Assembly (NCBI RefSeq): GCF_001676615.1
Contig: NZ_LYXZ01000033.1
Coordinates: forward strand, 86,400 to 150,399
Length of the DNA stretch: 64,000 nucleotides
Source: Labrys sp. WJW
Lineage (GTDB): Bacteria > Pseudomonadota > Alphaproteobacteria > Rhizobiales > Labraceae
Direction: 5' to 3'
In this document: in pieces, positions 33,550 to 42,560 of the stretch
How positions within the stretch are numbered: position 1 is the first letter of the stretch
How the letters are laid out: each line of letters begins with the position of its first letter
Program-made: the position numbers and the translations under genes
Notes under the pieces: generated by a model
Database searches by the model: none
What the model saw: only the letters and a program-made list of their open reading frames with translations
What the model was told of the DNA's origin: nothing

Positions 33550-34122
33550 ATGCCCCCTGCCCCGCAAAACCTCGTAATCCTCGGCGTTTTCGGCGCAGCC
33601 CATGGGCTCAAGGGCGAGATTCGGCTGAAATCCTATACCGAGGAGCCGCTGGCCATCGCCAATTATGGCCCCCTCCTCACCAAGTCCGGCCGCCAGGTCA
33701 AGCTTACCTCGGTGCGCCAGGCCAAGGACGTGCTGATCGCACGGGTCGAGGGCGTCGGCGATCGCACGGGCGCCGAACAGCTCGTCAATCTCCAGCTTTT
33801 CGTCGAACGCGCCGTGCTGGGTGCGCCTGAGGACGAAGACGAATTCTTTCATGCCGATCTCATCGGCCTGGTGGCGCGCGATGAGGCCGGCGAGAAGATC
33901 GGTACGGTCACCGGTCTGTTCGACTTCGGCGCCGGCGACATCATCGAAGTGACGCCCCTTGGCTCCAAGGAGGCGCCTGGGGGCACCAAGCCCCTGTTGC
34001 TGCCCTTCAGCAAGGCCGTCGTTCCCGTGGTCGACATCAAGGCCGGACATATCGTCGTCATCCTGCCGGAAGAGAGTGGGGCGGCGAGCGAAGACGAGGA
34101 GACAGGCGACGATGAGCGCTGA
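33550..34122 (+). CDS. rimM: Ribosome maturation factor RimM
   Basis: A 190-residue protein that helps 30S subunit assembly near the head, in complex with S19. The N-terminal domain has GVFGAAHGLKGEIRLKSYTE and the C-terminal PRC-barrel has FHADLIGLVA and LLLPFSKAVVPVVDI. The acidic C-terminal tail (EESGAASEDEETGDDE) is longer than in enterobacteria. The ATG at 33550 is chosen because GVFGAAHG is the conserved N-terminus and AAGG lies just upstream. The stop overlaps the next start by 11 bp. Confidence 0.95.
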   Translation: MPPAPQNLVILGVFGAAHGLKGEIRLKSYTEEPLAIANYGPLLTKSGRQVKLTSVRQAKDVLIARVEGVGDRTGAEQLVNLQLFVERAVLGAPEDEDEFFHADLIGLVARDEAGEKIGTVTGLFDFGAGDIIEVTPLGSKEAPGGTKPLLLPFSKAVVPVVDIKAGHIVVILPEESGAASEDEETGDDER

Positions 34123-34822
34123 CCATATTTCAACCGGCGGCCTGGATGCCGATTTCAAGAGTCTGGCCGCCACACCGGTCGCCGGCCTGATCTTCGACAT
34201 GGACGGCACGCTGGTCGACAACATGCATGTCCATAACGACGCCTGGGAAACCTGGCATCAGCGCCATGGGCTGCCTTTCGACCGCGAGCGCTTCTTCCGC
34301 GACACCGCCGGCCGCGCCAATCGCGAGGTGGTCGGCATGGTCAAGCCCGACGCGAGCGAGCACGAGCTCGATACGCTGGGCCTGGAGAAGGAAGCGATCT
34401 ATCGTGAGATCTATCGCAGCCAGATGGCGCCGATGCCGGGCCTGGTCGCGCTGATATCGGCCTGCGAGGCCCGCGGGCAGAAGATGTCGGTCGCCACGGC
34501 CGCCACCCCGGAGAATGCTGCCTTGGTGCTCGACGGCCTCGATCTGCGCCGCCATTTCGTCACCGTGGTCTCGCCCTCTATGGGTTATCGCGGCAAGCCG
34601 CATCCCGATCTCTTCCTCGCCGCCGCCGAGGCAATGGGCCTGGCGCCCAGCCAATGCGTGGTGTTCGAGGACGCGCCGCTGGGCATCGAGGCCGCCCGCA
34701 ATGCCGGCATGCGCGCCGTGGGCGTGAAGACCATGCTCGACGATGCAGCCCTCGACGGCCCGAACACCGTGTTCTCGATCAAGGACTTCACGGATGAGAG
34801 GCTGAAGGGATTGTTGGGGTAA
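34112..34822 (+). CDS. HAD-family hydrolase (beta-phosphoglucomutase-like)
   Basis: A 236-residue phosphatase or phosphomutase. The HAD motifs are I: GLIFDMDGTLVDN, II: SVATAATPE, III: GKPHPDLFL, IV: VVFEDAPLGIEAA. The cap region is of the beta-phosphoglucomutase type. It overlaps rimM and sits between rimM and trmD, where most alphaproteobacteria have trmD next. Its substrate is unknown. It may be a general sugar-phosphate phosphatase. Confidence 0.87.
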   Translation: MSADHISTGGLDADFKSLAATPVAGLIFDMDGTLVDNMHVHNDAWETWHQRHGLPFDRERFFRDTAGRANREVVGMVKPDASEHELDTLGLEKEAIYREIYRSQMAPMPGLVALISACEARGQKMSVATAATPENAALVLDGLDLRRHFVTVVSPSMGYRGKPHPDLFLAAAEAMGLAPSQCVVFEDAPLGIEAARNAGMRAVGVKTMLDDAALDGPNTVFSIKDFTDERLKGLLG

Positions 34823-34825
34823 GTT

Positions 34826-34925
34826 GGAGCGCGGACATCCTGCCCGCTCTTACTTTTGCAATCTTTGTGTTTCCAAGATGCGGACACCGCGACATACAGG
34901 CATGTCGCTGAGATGTCCGCGCTCC
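34826..34925. repeat. Intergenic palindromic element, copy 5 of 7
   Basis: Perfect 14-bp outer arms: 34826-34839 and 34912-34925. The right arm contains GCGACAT...ATGTCGC. TTCCAAGA lies in the middle. It starts 3 bp after the HAD gene and lies 10 bp before the trmD start, inside the translation cluster. Confidence 0.85.
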
Positions 34926-34935
34926 GGATAATCTC

Positions 34936-35649
34936 ATGTGGCGCGCCTCCATCCTCACCCTCTATCCCGAGATGTTTCCGGGCCCCCTCGGTGTCTCCCT
35001 GTCGGGCGAAGCCCTGGCCAACGGCACCTGGGCGCTGGACGTCGGCAATATCCGCGATTTCGGCCAGGGGCGGCATCGCTCGGTCGACGACACACCGGCC
35101 GGCGGCGGCCCGGGCATGGTGATCCGTGCTGACGTGCTGGCTGAGGCCATCGATGCCCTCGGCGATGACGGCCGCCCGCGCCTGTTGATGTCGCCGCGCG
35201 GCCTTCCCCTCCAGCAGGCGCATGTGCGGGCCCTGGCCGCCGGCGACGGCGCCGTGATCGTATGCGGGCGCTTCGAGGGCGTCGACCAGCGGGTGATCGA
35301 GGCGCGCGGCCTCACCGAGGTTTCGATCGGCGACTATGTCCTCTCGGGCGGCGAGCTCGGCGCCATGGTGCTGGTCGATGCCTGCGTCAGGCTGCTGCCG
35401 GGCGTGATGGGCGGCTCCACCTCCGGCGACGAGGAGAGCTTCGAGAACGGCCTGCTCGAATATCCGCATTATACCCGGCCCGCCACCTTCGAGGACCGCG
35501 AGATTCCGGACATCCTGCGCTCCGGGCATCACAAGAATATCGCGGCCTGGCGTCGCAGCGAGGCGGAGGCGCTGACGAAGGAGCGCAGGCCAGACCTGTG
35601 GGAAGCCTATGCGGCACGGCAGCCGCCGCCGAAGAAGAAGCGGAAGTGA
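34936..35649 (+). CDS. trmD: tRNA (guanine(37)-N1)-methyltransferase
   Basis: A 237-residue SPOUT-fold enzyme that methylates G37 next to the anticodon and prevents frameshifting. The N-terminus has LTLYPEMFPGPLG, the trefoil knot that binds S-adenosylmethionine is MSPRGLPLQQ and VCGRFEGVDQRV, followed by SIGDYVLSGGELGAM. Later come YPHYTRPATF and the C-terminal helical domain. The Lys-rich C-terminus is PPPKKKRK. Confidence 0.97.
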   Translation: MWRASILTLYPEMFPGPLGVSLSGEALANGTWALDVGNIRDFGQGRHRSVDDTPAGGGPGMVIRADVLAEAIDALGDDGRPRLLMSPRGLPLQQAHVRALAAGDGAVIVCGRFEGVDQRVIEARGLTEVSIGDYVLSGGELGAMVLVDACVRLLPGVMGGSTSGDEESFENGLLEYPHYTRPATFEDREIPDILRSGHHKNIAAWRRSEAEALTKERRPDLWEAYAARQPPPKKKRK

Positions 35650-35779
35650 CGCTCTTCCGGCAACTGTAGTTGCCGGAAAGTGCGAATTCGGTGGACTCGC
35701 CTTCCGTAATGGCGTATTGGCACGCCTCCACTTCAAGTAAGAGCAAGATGCGTCCTTCGGGTACGCGCGGAGATCGAAC

Positions 35780-36148
35780 ATGAACCTGATTCAGACTATC
35801 GAGCAGGAAGAAATTGCCCGCCTTTCGGCCGGCAAGGACATTCCCGAATTCCAGCCCGGCGACACGGTCATCGTGAACGTCAAGGTGAAGGAAGGCGAGC
35901 GCACCCGCGTTCAGGCCTATGAAGGCGTCTGCATCGCCCGCGACGGCGGCGGCCTGCAGGAGAGCTTCACTGTCCGCAAGATTTCCTACGGCGAAGGTGT
36001 CGAGCGCGTGTTCCCGCTCTACTCGCCGATGATCGATTCCATCAAGCTGGTCCGCCGCGGCAAGGTCCGTCGCGCCAAGCTCTATTACCTGCGCGATCGC
36101 CGCGGCAAGTCTGCCCGCATCGCCGAGCGCGTCGACTACAAGAAGTAA
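35780..36148 (+). CDS. rplS: 50S ribosomal protein L19
   Basis: A 122-residue ribosomal protein at the 30S-50S interface. The conserved FQPGDTVIVNVKVKEG near residue 26 and RRGKVRRAKLYYLRDRRGK near the C-terminus define the family. Last gene of the translation cluster. A strong intrinsic terminator follows. Confidence 0.98.
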   Translation: MNLIQTIEQEEIARLSAGKDIPEFQPGDTVIVNVKVKEGERTRVQAYEGVCIARDGGGLQESFTVRKISYGEGVERVFPLYSPMIDSIKLVRRGKVRRAKLYYLRDRRGKSARIAERVDYKK

Positions 36149-36173
36149 GTCCGACGCCTCTGACGGATTTCGA

Positions 36174-36206
36174 CGCCGGCCCGACAACGGGCCGGCGTTT
36201 TGCGTT
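36174..36206 (+). terminator. Intrinsic terminator after rplS
   Basis: CGCCGGCCC at 36174-36182 pairs with GGGCCGGCG at 36189-36197 around GACAAC, followed by TTTTGCGTTT. Confidence 0.92.
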
Positions 36207-36233
36207 TCCCGGGGACCGCCGGCTTCCAGGAAA

Positions 36234-38066
36234 TTACGTCTTCTTGGCCCACCACAGATCGGGGATGCCGCGGTCGTAGATCACGCCGGGATCGCCATGT
36301 TCGAACTCACTCCAATAGGCCAGCCAGTGGTTCGGGCGGTTGTACATTGGCACCCAGTAATAGCCCGAGCGCAGCACGCGGTCGAAGGCGCGGCACGCCG
36401 TAAGGAGCGCAACCCGGCTGTCGGCGGCGACGATGGCGTCGATCAGGGCGTCGAGCACCGGATCGGCGATGCCGGAGACATTGCTCGAGCCAGGCACGAC
36501 GGCCGTCCGGCTGGAGAAGGGCCCGCGCATGTCTTCGCCGGGTGTCAGGCCGTAAGTGGCACGACGCGAGATGACATCATAGTCGAACGCGTCGGTGCGG
36601 CGCTGATATTGCGAGGAATCGACGGCGCGGAAACTCGCCGCGATGCCGAGCCGGTCCAGATTCTGGATGAAGGGGGCCGTGATCTTGTAGAGGAAGTCGC
36701 TCTCCTCCAGGAATTCGATGGTGAAGGCGTCACCCTTGGCATTCTTGAGGACGCGGTTGTCGAGGCTCCAGCCAGCCTCCTTGAGGAGCCCCAGCGCCGT
36801 GCGCAGATTGGCGCGGTCGAAGCCGCTCCCGTCTGAGACCGGCGGCAGCAGGGCTTCACCGAAGACGGCGTCGGGCACCTTGCCGCGATAAGGCTCCAGC
36901 AAGGCGAGTTCATCCGGCCCGGGCTTGCCCTCGGCCTTCAGCGGCGAATTCTCGAAGATCGAGGTCGTGCGCTGGTAGGACGAGTACATCACGTTCCGGT
37001 TCACCCATTCGAAATCGAAGACGAAACCGAGGGCCTGGCGGACACGGGGATCGGAAAACTTGGCGCGGCGCGTGTTGAAATACCAGCCCTGGGCGCCCGA
37101 GGGCGTATGGTCGGGCACGGTCTCGCGCTTGATGCGGCCATCGCGCACGGGCGGAATGTCATAGCCCTTGGCCCAGTTCTCGGAGCTCGACTCCTCGCGG
37201 AAGCGATAATTGCCGGCGCCGAAGGCGATGAAGGCCACCGAGGGATCGCGGTAGTAGTGCCAGGTCAGCCGGTCGAAATTGTTGGTGCCGATCTGAGTCG
37301 GCAAGCTCTCTCCCCACCAGCCCTCCACGCGCTCATAGCTGATCGACTGCCCCACATCGACCTTGCCCACCTTGTAGGGCCCGCTGCCGAGCGGGGCTTC
37401 CAACGTGGACTTGGTGAAATCGCGGCTCGACCACCAGGCCTTCGAGAAGATCGGCAGGCCGGCGACGATCAGGGGCAGCGAGCGCCCGCGCCCGGGCAGC
37501 AGCGTGACGCGCACGATGTCGGGGGCTTCCGCCACCGCCTCCTTGAAGAAGCGCAGCGGTTCGGTGATGAAGGGATGCCCCTTCTCCTTCAATGTGTTGA
37601 ACGACCAGGCGCAGTCCTCCGCCGTCAGCGCCGAACCGTCGTGGAAGCTGAGGCCGGGGCGCAGGCGGAAGCGATAGGTCTGCCTGTCGGCCGAGACGGC
37701 CACCGATTGGGCGGCATAGCCATACACCGCATCCGGTTCGTCCACGGCCCGTGCCATCAGCGTGGCGAAGGTGGCATCCATCCCCACCGCGCCCGTGCCC
37801 TTGAGGACGTAGATGTGCAGGCTGTCGAAGGAGTTGAAGGACTGGTTGTAGCCGGTCTGATAGACCAGCTGCGAGAAGGCGCCGCCCTTGGGCGCGTCGG
37901 CACGCACATAAGCGAATTTCTTGAAGTCGGGCCCATATTTCAGGTCGCCGAAGGTCGACAGGCCATGGCTCTCGACCTCCTGGCCCAGCGCCCCCGCCGG
38001 CAGGAGGGCACAGGCAGCACCGAGGAAGCCGGTCTTCAGGAGCATGCGGCGGTCGAGGTCGGCCAT
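36234..38066 (-). CDS. Extracellular solute-binding protein, family 5 (YejA-like)
   Basis: A 610-residue periplasmic binding protein of the peptide/opine family. The signal peptide has an RR-containing N-terminus (DRRMLLKTG), which may use Tat. Motifs are GLSTFGDLKYG, YRFRLRPGLSFHDGSALTAED, LEAPLGSGPYKVG and the C-terminal YYWVPMYNRPNHW. Length and pattern match YejA, the binding subunit of microcin C/peptide importers. No permease or ATPase gene is near. The ATG at 38066 is chosen because GAAGGATC precedes it; an upstream frame extension overlaps the next gene. Confidence 0.88.
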   Translation of the reverse strand: MADLDRRMLLKTGFLGAACALLPAGALGQEVESHGLSTFGDLKYGPDFKKFAYVRADAPKGGAFSQLVYQTGYNQSFNSFDSLHIYVLKGTGAVGMDATFATLMARAVDEPDAVYGYAAQSVAVSADRQTYRFRLRPGLSFHDGSALTAEDCAWSFNTLKEKGHPFITEPLRFFKEAVAEAPDIVRVTLLPGRGRSLPLIVAGLPIFSKAWWSSRDFTKSTLEAPLGSGPYKVGKVDVGQSISYERVEGWWGESLPTQIGTNNFDRLTWHYYRDPSVAFIAFGAGNYRFREESSSENWAKGYDIPPVRDGRIKRETVPDHTPSGAQGWYFNTRRAKFSDPRVRQALGFVFDFEWVNRNVMYSSYQRTTSIFENSPLKAEGKPGPDELALLEPYRGKVPDAVFGEALLPPVSDGSGFDRANLRTALGLLKEAGWSLDNRVLKNAKGDAFTIEFLEESDFLYKITAPFIQNLDRLGIAASFRAVDSSQYQRRTDAFDYDVISRRATYGLTPGEDMRGPFSSRTAVVPGSSNVSGIADPVLDALIDAIVAADSRVALLTACRAFDRVLRSGYYWVPMYNRPNHWLAYWSEFEHGDPGVIYDRGIPDLWWAKKT

Positions 38067-38139
38067 GGGGGATCCTTCAAACGGAGGCGACAGTGTCAGG
38101 CGACACGCAAGGCTCGCCATAAACGGTTCAATGAGCGGA

Positions 38140-40065
38140 CTACTTGTCGGGCGCGCCGATCCTGGCCGCCTTGGCCTGATCGTACCACCAGATATCGGGG
38201 AAGCCGCCCATATAGCCCAGCGAGGGCAGCGTCGCCGGCTGGCCGAAGCGATCCCAGCGCAGGGTGCGACTCTTGGTCGAGGAGAACATCGGCACGACGT
38301 AGTCATGAGCCAGTAACAAGCGGTCGAGAGCCGTTGCGGCCACGACCTGTTCGGAGCGGTCCTTGGCGTAGATCACCTTCTCGATCAGCGCATCGACACC
38401 AGCGTCCTTTATGCCGATCGTATTGTTCGAGGTGGGGATGTCGGCCGCGGCCGACCCCCAATAGTCCCGCAGTTCGTTGCCGGGCGAATTGCTCTGCTGC
38501 TGCAGATAGATGATCATGTCGAAGTCGCGGTTGAGCAGCCGCGTCTGGTACTGCGAATCATCGACGGTCCGGAGCACTAGCTCAATGCCGAGCCGCTTGA
38601 GACTCTGCTGATAGGGCAGCACCGTGCGCACGATCCCTTCTCCCTGCAACAGGAGTTCGACCTTCATCACTTCCCCGGTCGCGACATTCGTCAGCTTGCC
38701 GTCCCGGATCTCCCAGCCGGCCTCCTTCAGCAAACCGAAGGCCTTGCGCAGATTGGCGCGCACTGCCTCGTCGCTGCCATTTACGGGATTGACGTAGGGC
38801 ATAGTGAAGACGGCTGCCGGGACCTTGTCCTTGAGGCCTTGGAGCAAGGCGAGTTCCTGGCCTTCGGGCAGCCCATGAGCGCCGAAGTCGAGGCCGTAAA
38901 AATAGGAATTCACTCGCTCCAGCAGGCCGAAGGACATGGTGCGGTTCTGGGTCTCGAAATCATAAGCGAGGTTGAAGGCCTGGCGCACGCGCTCGTCCTG
39001 GAACTTGGCGCGGCGCAGATTGAAGCCGAAGGCCTGCATGCGCCCGAGGGTCGCCTCGCGGAATTCCTGTCTGACGATGCGCCCATCCTTCACGGCAGGA
39101 AAGTCATATTGTTGCACCCAGGCCGAGGCGCTGTTCTCAAAGCGGAAGTCGAAAGAGCCACTCTTGAACAGCTCCGGCAGCTGGGTGGCGTTGGCATAAT
39201 AATCGTAGCGGATCTCGTCGAAATTATACATGCCCTTGGCCGTCGGCAGGTCGGCGCCCCACCAATTCTTGACACGCTCATAGGTGATCGAGCGACCGGC
39301 TTCCAGCGCCTTGACGCGGTAGGGTCCCGAGCCAAGCGGGGGCTCTAGGCTGGTCGCCGCAGGGTTGCGCGGCTTGCCATCCGGCCCCTTGGCCAGCCAC
39401 CAGTGCTTGGGCTGGACGATGAGCTGGCTGACGATCAGCGGCAACTCCCTGTTGCCTTTGCTGGAGAAGGTGAATGTGACCTCGTTGGGGCCGGTCACCT
39501 CCGCCTTGGTAACGTCGGAGTAGTAGCGCGCGCGCTGAAGATTGTGGGCCTTGAGGGTTTCGAAGGACCACACCACGTCCTCCGGCGTCACCGGCTGACC
39601 GTCCTGCCAGCGCGCCTTCGGATTGAGGCGGAAAGACACCCATGACATGTCGTCGGGATAGCGCAGGGCCTCCGCCAGCGCACCGTAATAGGTGGAGGGC
39701 TCGTCATCGGCCGGGACCATCAGACTCTGATAGATCCGCCCGACTCCGGGCTCGACGATGCCCTTCACCCCCGCGAGCGTCACATTGAAGCTGTCGAACG
39801 CCACCGGCGAGGCCATGCGCAGCCGGCCGCCCTTCGGGGCGGCGGCATTGACATAATCGAAATGGTCGAAGGCCTGGCTATGCTTGACCTCGCCCAGCGG
39901 GGAAAAGCCGATGCGCCAGGGGGGTTCAGCGCCCGCCGCCGTACCGGCGGGGGCTTCGGTCGGCTTGGCGGCCTCCTGCGCCAGAACCTGCTGCGGCACG
40001 AGCAAGGCCAGGGTCGCGAAGGCAGCGAAGGCGGCTGAGGCGAGGGGGGAACGGACGGGGCGCAT
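38140..40065 (-). CDS. Extracellular solute-binding protein, family 5 (YejA-like), second copy
   Basis: A 641-residue periplasmic binding protein with a Sec signal peptide (MRPVRSPLASAAFAAFATLALL, cleaved before QEAAKP). Motifs parallel its neighbour: SFRLNPKARWQDGQPVTPED, PPLGSGPYRVKALEAG and the C-terminal DYVVPMFSSTKSRT. The two genes are 73 bp apart, same strand and similar, so they look like a tandem duplication. No transport partner is nearby. GGAG lies about 6 nt before the ATG at 40065. Confidence 0.88.
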   Translation of the reverse strand: MRPVRSPLASAAFAAFATLALLVPQQVLAQEAAKPTEAPAGTAAGAEPPWRIGFSPLGEVKHSQAFDHFDYVNAAAPKGGRLRMASPVAFDSFNVTLAGVKGIVEPGVGRIYQSLMVPADDEPSTYYGALAEALRYPDDMSWVSFRLNPKARWQDGQPVTPEDVVWSFETLKAHNLQRARYYSDVTKAEVTGPNEVTFTFSSKGNRELPLIVSQLIVQPKHWWLAKGPDGKPRNPAATSLEPPLGSGPYRVKALEAGRSITYERVKNWWGADLPTAKGMYNFDEIRYDYYANATQLPELFKSGSFDFRFENSASAWVQQYDFPAVKDGRIVRQEFREATLGRMQAFGFNLRRAKFQDERVRQAFNLAYDFETQNRTMSFGLLERVNSYFYGLDFGAHGLPEGQELALLQGLKDKVPAAVFTMPYVNPVNGSDEAVRANLRKAFGLLKEAGWEIRDGKLTNVATGEVMKVELLLQGEGIVRTVLPYQQSLKRLGIELVLRTVDDSQYQTRLLNRDFDMIIYLQQQSNSPGNELRDYWGSAAADIPTSNNTIGIKDAGVDALIEKVIYAKDRSEQVVAATALDRLLLAHDYVVPMFSSTKSRTLRWDRFGQPATLPSLGYMGGFPDIWWYDQAKAARIGAPDK

Positions 40066-40479
40066 GGGATCTCCGTGGGTTTCCCCTGCCATCGGCAGGG
40101 AGACAGGGCCTGGGGCGGCCGGGACTTGTGGGCACGGCCTGCAGGCGCCGCTGGCGGGCAGCGGCGGCAAACCATCGAGGATAGGAGCCAATGCGGCGGA
40201 AATGCAGCTGATTCGGCAAGGTGACATCGTGTTCACCTTGCAGGGCCTTCGTCGATCTGATCGCCCGCATTCAATCGCGAGAGGCGCAAACCCGGGAGTG
40301 AGAAAGCGGAACGTCCGCGGCTGAACCCGCTTTGTGCCCGCCACGGTCCTGTCAGGAAAGCGCGTGCCAACACGCCCGGCCGGGCTTATCCTGATGATCG
40401 CGTCTCGCATCGCATGGCCGCCCCCTCGGCGCGAGCCGATGCGGCGGGACTGCAAGAGGCGCGATCCGGAGGCACCGCC
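40066..40479. other. Intergenic region, nothing recognised
   Basis: 414 bp between the divergent binding-protein gene and the VOC gene. A weak AAAGCGG...CCGCTTT inverted pair at about 40302-40330 is the only structure seen. It should hold both promoters, but no consensus box is convincing. Confidence 0.5.
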
Positions 40480-40857
40480 ATGCTGGGAGCAAAGCTCGCC
40501 GTCGCCACCCTGCCCGTGCGCGATCTCGCCACGGCCCGGCGCTTCTACGAAGATCTGGTCGGGCTGGAGATCGCCTTCGAGCATGCGGGCAGCGCCATCG
40601 CCTACAAGGCCGGCCCTTCGATCGTGCTCGTCTACGCCTCCGCCAATGCCGGCACCAACCACGCCACCGCCGTGACCTGGGTGGTGGGCGACGACATGGC
40701 CCGCCTGGTCGAGGCGCTGAAAGCCAAGGGCGTCGCCTTCGAGCATTACGAGATCCCCGGCACCACGCTGGACGGCGACATCCACCGCACCGGCGACCTC
40801 GAACTCGCCTGGTTCCGCGACCCCGACGGCAACATCCACGGCCTGGCGAGCGGGTGA
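40480..40857 (+). CDS. VOC-family (glyoxalase-like) protein
   Basis: A 125-residue protein with the vicinal-oxygen-chelate fold: two beta-alpha-beta-beta-beta units, LGAKLAVATLPVRDLATARRFYEDLVGL at the start and ELAWFRDPDGNIHGLA at the end. Members bind metals and act as glyoxalases, dioxygenases or resistance proteins; the activity here is unknown. The ATG at 40480 has a GGAGG site 8 nt upstream, and the 22 residues upstream in the frame are not conserved. Confidence 0.85.
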   Translation: MLGAKLAVATLPVRDLATARRFYEDLVGLEIAFEHAGSAIAYKAGPSIVLVYASANAGTNHATAVTWVVGDDMARLVEALKAKGVAFEHYEIPGTTLDGDIHRTGDLELAWFRDPDGNIHGLASG

Positions 40858-40860
40858 CCC

Positions 40861-40943
40861 CCGGGTGCACGGGCGTCCCGCCCGTTCTTTCTTCTCAACA
40901 TGCTCGGCGCTTCCAAGAACGGGCGAGACGCCCGCGCACCCGG
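40861..40943. repeat. Intergenic palindromic element, copy 6 of 7
   Basis: Arms 40861-40877 and 40927-40943 match at all but one position. Each has a mini-hairpin ACGGGCG/CGCCCGT. TTCCAAGA lies in the middle. It begins 3 bp after the VOC gene stop. Confidence 0.85.
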
Positions 40944-41001
40944 AAAAGCCCGCAAACCCGATTGACGCCAGACTCTTCCCCGCTATAGTGCGCCCCGCGT
41001 T

Positions 41002-41086
41002 GCCCCTATGGCGGAACTGGTAGACGCGTCCGACTCAAAATCGGATTCCGCAAGGAGTGCTGGTTCGATTCCGGCTAGGGGCACCA
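41002..41086 (+). tRNA. tRNA-Leu (anticodon CAA)
   Basis: 85 nt with 3' CCA encoded. The acceptor GCCCCUA pairs with UAGGGGC, and the discriminator is A. The anticodon stem UCCGA/UCGGA closes the loop CUCAAAA, giving anticodon CAA for UUG. A T-arm (GCUGG-UUCGAUU-CCGGC) and a variable arm are present. Its 3' end is the target of the adjacent integrase. Confidence 0.95.
41072..41086. other. attL core (CGGCTAGGGGCACCA)
   Basis: The last 15 nt of the tRNA-Leu gene. The same 14 nt, with one G missing, occur at 55381-55394. Confidence 0.85.
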
Positions 41087-41198
41087 CTTCAACTTTCGGT
41101 GTCGTTCGCGAAAGTCCAAAATCCTCCAAAAATCAAAGGTTTAAGAACAAAAACCGTTCGCCACGGTTCGTTTCCGTGCGTCTGCAGCCGCGCTGCGT

Positions 41199-41261
41199 GG
41201 TGGTACGGATGGTGGTATCAGACTCGGAATCTGCTAAGATGTGGTGGTACGCGATACCACC
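41199..41261. promoter_or_regulatory. Integrase arm-type repeats, left end
   Basis: GGTGGTA occurs at 41199-41205 and 41211-41217, with a 12-bp period, and in an inverted pair GGTGGTA-CGCGA-TACCACC at 41243-41261. The 12-bp period occurs again near the right end. They are likely integrase binding arms that also overlap the int promoter. Confidence 0.7.
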
Positions 41262-41275
41262 ATTCGGACGCCGCC

Positions 41276-42496
41276 ATGCCGCTGACAGACATCGAATGCC
41301 GAACCGCCAAGCCGACAGATTCGGTGCGCAAGCTCTCGGATGGCCAGGGTTTGCAGCTCTGGATCATGCCGAACGGCTCGAAACTTTGGCGGCAGGACTA
41401 TCGCTTCGCCGGCAAGCGCAAGCTTCTGGCAATCGGCCCCTATCCCGCGATCACGCTGGTGGCGGCCCGCAAGGCGCGCGACGAAGCCCGTGCGCTGGTC
41501 GCTGGGGGTATCGACCCTTCGGATGCCAAGCAGGAAGCGAAAGCCGCCCGCATCGCGCAGGAAGCCGCCGCAGACAGCTTCAAGGCGGTGGCGGAAGGCT
41601 ACGTCGCCAAACTCAAGCGCGAGGGCCGGGCGCCCGCGACCATGAAGAAGATCGAGTGGCTTCTCGACTTCGCCCTGCCCGATCTCGGTAAGCTCAAGAT
41701 CGGCGAGATCAGCTCGGCCAAGGTGCTCGCCGTGCTGCGCAAGGTGGAGGCGCGCGAGGCCTATGAAAGTGCCCACCGCCTGCGCTCCACCATTGGCGCA
41801 GTCTTCCGCTATGGCATCGCCAGTGCTCTCTGCGAGAATGACCCGACGCAGGCCCTCAAGGGCGCGCTGACCACGCCCACCGTCACGCCCCGCGCCGCCT
41901 TGCTCAAGCCTGCAGCCTTCGGCGCGCTGCTACGCTCGATCGACGATTTCGACGGCCAGCCTACGACGCAGGCTGCCTTACGTCTGATGGCCTATCTGTT
42001 TCCCCGACCGGGTGAACTTCGGATGGCGGAATGGGCGGAGTTCGATCTTGAGGCAGCGGCGTGGGAAATTCCCGCACACAAGATGAAGATGCGCCGGCTG
42101 CACCGCATCCCGCTTCCCCGTCAGGCGGTAGTGATCCTGCAAGATTTGCGAGCTTTGACGGGCAAGGGAAAGCTTGTGCTGCCTTGCGTGCGCACATTCG
42201 CCCGCCCGATCAGCGAGAACACCCTCAACGCCGCCCTGCGTCGCCTGGGCTATTCCAAGGAGGAGGCCACTGCCCACGGCTTCCGCGCCACTGCCTCGAC
42301 GCTTCTCAACGAAAGCGGCAAATGGCGACCCGATGTGATCGAGGCGGCCCTTGCTCATATCGGCGCCGATGAGATCCGGCGAGCCTATCTGCGTTCCGAT
42401 TTTTGGAAGGAGCGGGTCGCAATGATGCAATGGTGGGCGGACCATATCGACGACTTACGCAACGGCGGCAAAATCCTGCCAATTCGCAAAGTATAG
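41276..42496 (+). CDS. int: P4-type tyrosine integrase
   Basis: A 406-residue site-specific recombinase. The N-terminal DUF4102 arm-binding domain starts MPLTDIECRTAKPTD with the LPLTKTL-like pattern LGIGPYPAITLVAARKA. The SAM-like core-binding domain follows. The catalytic residues are visible: R in LFPRPGELRMAEW, HxxR in HGFRATASTLL, H in LAHIG, and the tyrosine in RRAYLRSDFW. It integrates into the adjacent tRNA-Leu. The ATG at 41276 is chosen because upstream residues are translated from tRNA and arm repeats. Confidence 0.95.
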   Translation: MPLTDIECRTAKPTDSVRKLSDGQGLQLWIMPNGSKLWRQDYRFAGKRKLLAIGPYPAITLVAARKARDEARALVAGGIDPSDAKQEAKAARIAQEAAADSFKAVAEGYVAKLKREGRAPATMKKIEWLLDFALPDLGKLKIGEISSAKVLAVLRKVEAREAYESAHRLRSTIGAVFRYGIASALCENDPTQALKGALTTPTVTPRAALLKPAAFGALLRSIDDFDGQPTTQAALRLMAYLFPRPGELRMAEWAEFDLEAAAWEIPAHKMKMRRLHRIPLPRQAVVILQDLRALTGKGKLVLPCVRTFARPISENTLNAALRRLGYSKEEATAHGFRATASTLLNESGKWRPDVIEAALAHIGADEIRRAYLRSDFWKERVAMMQWWADHIDDLRNGGKILPIRKV

Positions 42497-42560
42497 GGAA
42501 GCACCTCACTAGACATTTTACAGAACCCTGGTGCACTCTGCGCAACCGCGTGGGGTGGTC

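Noticed and set aside
38067..38306. N-terminal extension of the first YejA-like gene
   Set aside because: It overlaps the end of the second binding-protein gene and precedes a normal ribosome site and signal peptide at 38066.
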